NCBI GenBank assembly: GCA_022841745.1
Contig: JALHQW010000007.1
Location: forward strand, 62,001-126,000
Direction of reading: 5' to 3'
Origin: Saprospiraceae bacterium
GTDB lineage: Bacteria; Bacteroidota; Bacteroidia; Chitinophagales; Saprospiraceae
Length of the DNA: 64,000 nt
Part shown: one piece after another, positions 61,401 through 64,000 of the stretch
Layout of the letters: each line of letters opens with the position of its first letter
Position numbering within the stretch: position 1 is the stretch's first letter
Position numbers and translations under genes: made by a program
Notes under the pieces: generated by a model
Databases searched by the model: none
Told to the model about the DNA's origin: nothing
The model's input: the letters and a program-made list of their open reading frames with translations, nothing else

Positions 61401-64000
61401 AGGCAGCGTTCACTGCCGCCTGGGTCTGGCAGGCCGCCGCCGTCGTGCTCGTCGGACAAGTAAGCACCACCATTGCCGGTGCGGCCACCGTGAAAGTCGC
61501 CGTGCAGGTGGTCGTCAGCGGTGCGCAGGTGCTGGTATAGGTGAAGGTCACCGTTGTCGAGCCGCCACAGGCAGAAGGTGCGCCCGTGGTGTTGTTCGTC
61601 AGGACGCCGTTGCAGCCGCCGCTGGCGCTGGCCGTGGCCAACCAAGTGGCAAACTCAGCGTTCACTGCCGCTTGGGTCTGGCAAGCTGCCGTCGTCGTGT
61701 TCACTGGGCAGGTCAGCATCACAATTGGCGGTGCAGTCACCGTGAAGGTCGCCGTGCAGGTGGTCGTCAGCGGTGCGCAGGTGCTGGTATAGGTGAAGGT
61801 CACCGTTGTCGAGCCGCCACAAGCAGAAGGTGCACCTGTGCCGTTGTTCGTCAAAACGCCGTTGCAGCCTCCACTGGCACTGGCCGTTGCCAGCCAAGCG
61901 TTGAACTGTGCATTGATGGCCGCCTGGGTCTGGCAGGCTCCCACCGTGGTGTTAATTGGGCAGGTCAGCATCACAATTGGCGGTGCAGTCACCGTGAAGG
62001 TCGCTGTGCAAGTGGTCGTGAAAGGTGCGCAGGTACTGGTATAAGTGAATATCACCGTTGTCGAGCCGCCACAGGCAGAAGGTGCGCCCGTATTGTTGTT
62101 CGTCAGCACACCGTTGCAGCCGCCGCTGGCCGAAGCCGTCGCCAGCCAAGCCGTGAAGGCGGCATTCACTTGAACCTGTGTTGAGCAGGCAGCTACTGTG
62201 GCGTTCTGTGGGCAGGTCAGCACCACCATCGGTGGAGCAGCCACCGTGAAGGTCGCCGTGCAGGTGGTCGTGAAAGGTGCGCAGGTGCTGGTATAAGTGA
62301 ATATCACCGTTGTCGAGCCGCCACAGGCAGAAGGTGCGCCCGTATTGTTGTTCGTCAGCACACCGTTGCAGCCGCCGCTGGCCGAAGCCGTCGCCAGCCA
62401 AGCCGTGAAGGCGGCATTCACTTGAACCTGTGTTGAGCAGGCAGCTACTGTGGCGTTCTGTGGGCAGGTCAGCACCACCATTGGCGGTGCGGCCACCGTG
62501 AAGGTCGCCGTGCAGGTGTTCGTGAAAGGTGCGCAGGTGCTGGTATAGGTGAAGATCACCGTTGTCGAGCCGCCACAGGCAGAAGGTGCACCCGTGTTGT
62601 TGTTTGTCAAAACCCCGTTGCAGCCACCTGTGCCACTTGTGGTTGCCAACCAAGTGGCAAAGGCAGCGTTCACTGCCGCTTGGGTCTGGCAAGCTGCTGT
62701 CGTCGTGTTCACTGGGCAGGTCAGCACCACCATTGGGGGTGCGGCCACCGTGAAGGTCGCCTGACAGGTTGTGGTCGTTGGTGCACAGCTGCTTGAGTAA
62801 GTAAACGTCACCGTCGTTGAACCGCCACATGCACTTGGAGCACCCGTGCTGTTGTTCGTCAGGACGCCGTTGCAGCCGCCGCTGGCGCTGGCCGTGGCCA
62901 ACCAAGTTGCGAATGCCGAGTTAACTGCCGCTTGCGTCTGGCAGGCCGCCGTCGTCGTGCTCGTCGGACAAGTAAGCACCACCATTGCAGGTGCGGCCAC
63001 CGTGAAGATCGCCGTGCAGGTGGTCGTGAAAGGTGCGCAGGTACTGGTATAAGTGAATATCACCGTTGTCGAACCGCCACAGGCAGAAGGTGCGCCCGTA
63101 TTGTTGTTCGTCAGGACGCCGTTGCAGCCGCCGCTGGCCGAAGCCGTGGCCAACCAAGTGGCAAAGGCAGCGTTCACTGCCGCTTGGGTCTGGCAAGCTG
63201 CCGTCGTCGTGTTCACTGGGCAGGTCAGCATCACAATTGGCGGTGCAGTCACCGTGAAGGTCGCCGTGCAAGTGGTCGTGAAAGGTGCGCAGGTACTGGT
63301 ATAAGTGAATATCACCGTTGTCGAACCGCCACAGGCAGAAGGTGCGCCCGTATTGTTGTTCGTCAGCACACCGTTGCAGCCGCCGCTGGCGCTGGCCGTG
63401 GCCAACCAAGTTGCGAATGCCGAGTTAACTGCCGCCTGGGTCTGGCAGGCAGGTGTGGTGGTATTCGTGGGGCAGGTGAGCACCACCATTGCCGGTGCGG
63501 CCACCGTGAAGGTCGCCGTGCAGGTGGTCGTGAAAGGTGCGCAGGTGCTGGTATAGGTGAAGGTCACGGTCGTACTGCCGCCGCAAGCGGAAGGCGCTCC
63601 CGTGTTGTTGTTCGTCAAAACGCCGTTACAGCCGCCGCTGGCCGAGGCCGAGGCCAACCAAGCGTTGAACTGTGCATTGATGGCCGCCTGCGTCTGGCAG
63701 GCTCCCACTGTGGTGTTAATTGGGCAGGTAAGCACCACCATTGCCGGTGCGGCCACCGTGAAGGTCGCCGTGCAGGTGGTCGTGAAAGGTGCGCAGGTGC
63801 TGGTATAGGTGAAGGTCACCGTTGTCGAGCCGCCACAGGCAGAAGGCGCTCCGGTGTTGTTGTTCGTCAAAACGCCGTTACAGCCGCCGATGGCCGAGGC
63901 CGAGGCCAACCAAGCGTTGAACTGTCCATTGATGGCCGCCTGCGTCTGGCAGGCTCCCACTGTGGTGTTAATTGGGCAGGTCAGCACCACCATTGCCGGT
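58498..64000 (-). CDS. Giant Cys-rich repeat adhesin, T9SS type A cargo (5' end outside window)
   Basis: At least 1833 residues; the frame is open through the right edge, so the start and signal peptide are not seen. The N-terminal visible part is about 13 tandem 84-residue units (LTCP, ACQTQAAVNAAFATWLA, GGCNGVLTNNNTGAPSACGG, FTYTSTCAP, TTTCTATFTV), each with six cysteines. Four HYR-like repeats of about 75 residues follow (TVPPNGSATVNCP, then YTFTYTDCEG). A unique region of about 420 residues comes next, with Cys-rich and Asp-rich segments. The C-terminal 75 residues are a Por sorting domain (FTVSPNPAQDKVRLKL, then INGLPKGMYTVELI). Probably a surface fibre or adhesin. Long ORFs on the other strand across the repeat are shadows. 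Confidence 0.9.
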   Translation of the reverse strand, partial: PAMVVLTCPINTTVGACQTQAAINGQFNAWLASASAIGGCNGVLTNNNTGAPSACGGSTTVTFTYTSTCAPFTTTCTATFTVAAPAMVVLTCPINTTVGACQTQAAINAQFNAWLASASASGGCNGVLTNNNTGAPSACGGSTTVTFTYTSTCAPFTTTCTATFTVAAPAMVVLTCPTNTTTPACQTQAAVNSAFATWLATASASGGCNGVLTNNNTGAPSACGGSTTVIFTYTSTCAPFTTTCTATFTVTAPPIVMLTCPVNTTTAACQTQAAVNAAFATWLATASASGGCNGVLTNNNTGAPSACGGSTTVIFTYTSTCAPFTTTCTAIFTVAAPAMVVLTCPTSTTTAACQTQAAVNSAFATWLATASASGGCNGVLTNNSTGAPSACGGSTTVTFTYSSSCAPTTTTCQATFTVAAPPMVVLTCPVNTTTAACQTQAAVNAAFATWLATTSGTGGCNGVLTNNNTGAPSACGGSTTVIFTYTSTCAPFTNTCTATFTVAAPPMVVLTCPQNATVAACSTQVQVNAAFTAWLATASASGGCNGVLTNNNTGAPSACGGSTTVIFTYTSTCAPFTTTCTATFTVAAPPMVVLTCPQNATVAACSTQVQVNAAFTAWLATASASGGCNGVLTNNNTGAPSACGGSTTVIFTYTSTCAPFTTTCTATFTVTAPPIVMLTCPINTTVGACQTQAAINAQFNAWLATASASGGCNGVLTNNGTGAPSACGGSTTVTFTYTSTCAPLTTTCTATFTVTAPPIVMLTCPVNTTTAACQTQAAVNAEFATWLATASASGGCNGVLTNNTTGAPSACGGSTTVTFTYTSTCAPLTTTCTATFTVAAPAMVVLTCPTSTTAAACQTQAAVNAAFATWLATASASGGCNGVLTNNSTGAPSACGGSTTVTFTYTSTCAPLTTTCTATFTVAAPAMVVLTCPMNTTAAACQTQAAVNAAFATWLATASASGGCNGVLTNNSTGAPSACGGSTTVTFTYTSTCAPLTTTCTATFTVANPPTVMLTCPAPLTVGACLTQAQLNTAYANWLASVSASGGCNGVLTNNNAGTPTICNLNGVTRTVTWTYTSTCAPFTTTCTSTFTVAPYPTFTVPANGAATVACPANATPPVLPLVLDGCGKTLTPTGPVVTNNPNPLTCEGTRTYTYTYTDCAGQVRQWSFVYTIERNNFTVPPNGSATVNCPDQTDQAPIPPVVLSDCGEVLTPVLTMVGPKPGCEGVRQYTFTYTDCEGNTNNWIFTYNVVYLNFTVPPSETYNLECPFQAYVPTPPAVLDNCGKITNRYGPVVTVNDNNFGCEGERVYTWTYEDCSGNTRIWSVTFKFLYSDVFWTMPDKVNEVTCIDHAVEPVPPTLYNVCGNEISVELVGVEEELTPLGCSGWRVYYFTYSDCGGHKLDWKFTYYINDNVSPVGTVPNVDVTNLTCIEDVPCPDDHDFSGLIQEIIEEGNFYDNCKEPIVTLDSWSDAWSCSDEDGDGVYTFGRTFYFRIEDRCGNVYPELVPVTYSGVCQPLGNFSMAEWGTEGGAPANTTLGTSSDLDLIASLLSSGGSLKIGGSNRSISVDNAQCVMNMLPGMGGVEVLANCQQNNCNGCNPMGITGLKNGLAANAIALELNIRYGIYFNDIDNRIIARSTPLDCIDLHPCIINCDGNGICHLRIFDALGEEYAFPYTVGGLQDLVNLYLNGALDLSGGLSVIYGTALNQSLMILNSYSNEQSVANLCNGNAAVIWDTPDPDDIEGLEGSEKTIKTFTVSPNPAQDKVRLKLPELNETENVSLIIFNNLGQQVMVKVYDQVKQINDVIYINGLPKGMYTVELIIGKERQSQRLFIMD
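60785..64000 (-). repeat. 252-bp tandem coding repeat, about 13 copies
   Basis: Unit boundaries fall every 252 bp (61037, 61289, 61541 and so on to 63809), with one diverged copy before 61037 and one cut by the edge. The two copies 62045-62296 and 62297-62548 are almost identical, indicating recent duplication or gene conversion. The array continues outside the window. Confidence 0.95.

Noticed and set aside
60421-62184. 587-residue plus-strand ORF over the adhesin repeats
   Set aside because: An Arg/Gly/His-rich shadow of the 252-bp coding repeat; the minus-strand frame has T9SS and HYR-like features.
61952-62905. Minus-strand repeat ORFs in another frame of the adhesin array
   Set aside because: The same 252-bp repeat read out of frame; only the frame ending at 58498 continues into a sorting domain.

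Overview
The window reads as a chromosomal segment of a free-living member of the Bacteroidota, probably close to the Saprospiria/Chitinophagia. The evidence is two SusC/SusD pairs, at least six proteins ending in type IX secretion (T9SS) sorting domains (two of the gliding-motility-associated type B, four of the Por type A), a DUF2723/GT117 membrane protein, promoters of the TAnnTTTG kind, and no Shine-Dalgarno-like leaders. The species cannot be named from the sequence alone. No rRNA, tRNA, CRISPR array, prophage or transposase gene was seen.

Layout. 0.2-9.4 kb: a TPR / GT117-tail / SUMF1 fusion protein, an ECF sigma factor and its probable anti-sigma partner, a long repeat field, the GT117 (DUF2723) protein and proline dehydrogenase. 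9.6-18.5 kb: a 1464-residue PKD-repeat adhesin, a pappalysin-type metalloprotease, a T9SS cargo protein, an unusual CBM48 / Lys-Ala linker / helix-hairpin-helix fusion and a YebC regulator. 18.6-20.1 kb: a helical protein of unknown function. 20.5-42.3 kb: a double glycan-utilisation region. It holds a GH144-like secreted beta-1,2-glucanase candidate, a leftward SusC/SusD pair, a one-piece membrane sensor-transcription factor (beta-propeller plus LuxR-type HTH), then rightward a PKD lipoprotein, a second SusC/SusD pair, two GH30 enzymes and, between these, an AAA ATPase/DUF4143 gene with its own promoter and palindrome. 42.4-50.7 kb: a TonB C-terminal-domain protein, a giant Ig/PKD-like repeat adhesin and a T9SS-exported pentahaem cytochrome c. 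50.9-58.0 kb: hexuronate catabolism (MFS transporter, KDPG aldolase, glucuronate isomerase, SDR dehydrogenase, with a ThuA protein) interrupted by an MNT/HEPN gene pair. 58.5-64.0 kb: the 3' part of a giant T9SS adhesin made of near-identical 84-residue Cys-rich repeats, cut by the right edge.

How the parts fit. The middle of the window looks like a beta-glucan (beta-1,2 and beta-1,6) foraging region under one membrane-anchored regulator. The flanking genes supply surface adhesins and uronate/proline catabolism.

The most unusual layer is in the gene edges. Short tandem repeats of different sequence but similar composition lie directly before several start codons. A GGCAGT-type repeat family begins within 2 nt of three stop codons. 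Clusters of two or three long hairpins close several transcription units, most of them sharing a TTTTGC-loop-GC apex. One octamer tract has apparently been captured as coding sequence inside uxaC. These recurrent gene-edge repeats, and the GT117-tail/SUMF1 fusion, are the best candidates for something undescribed.
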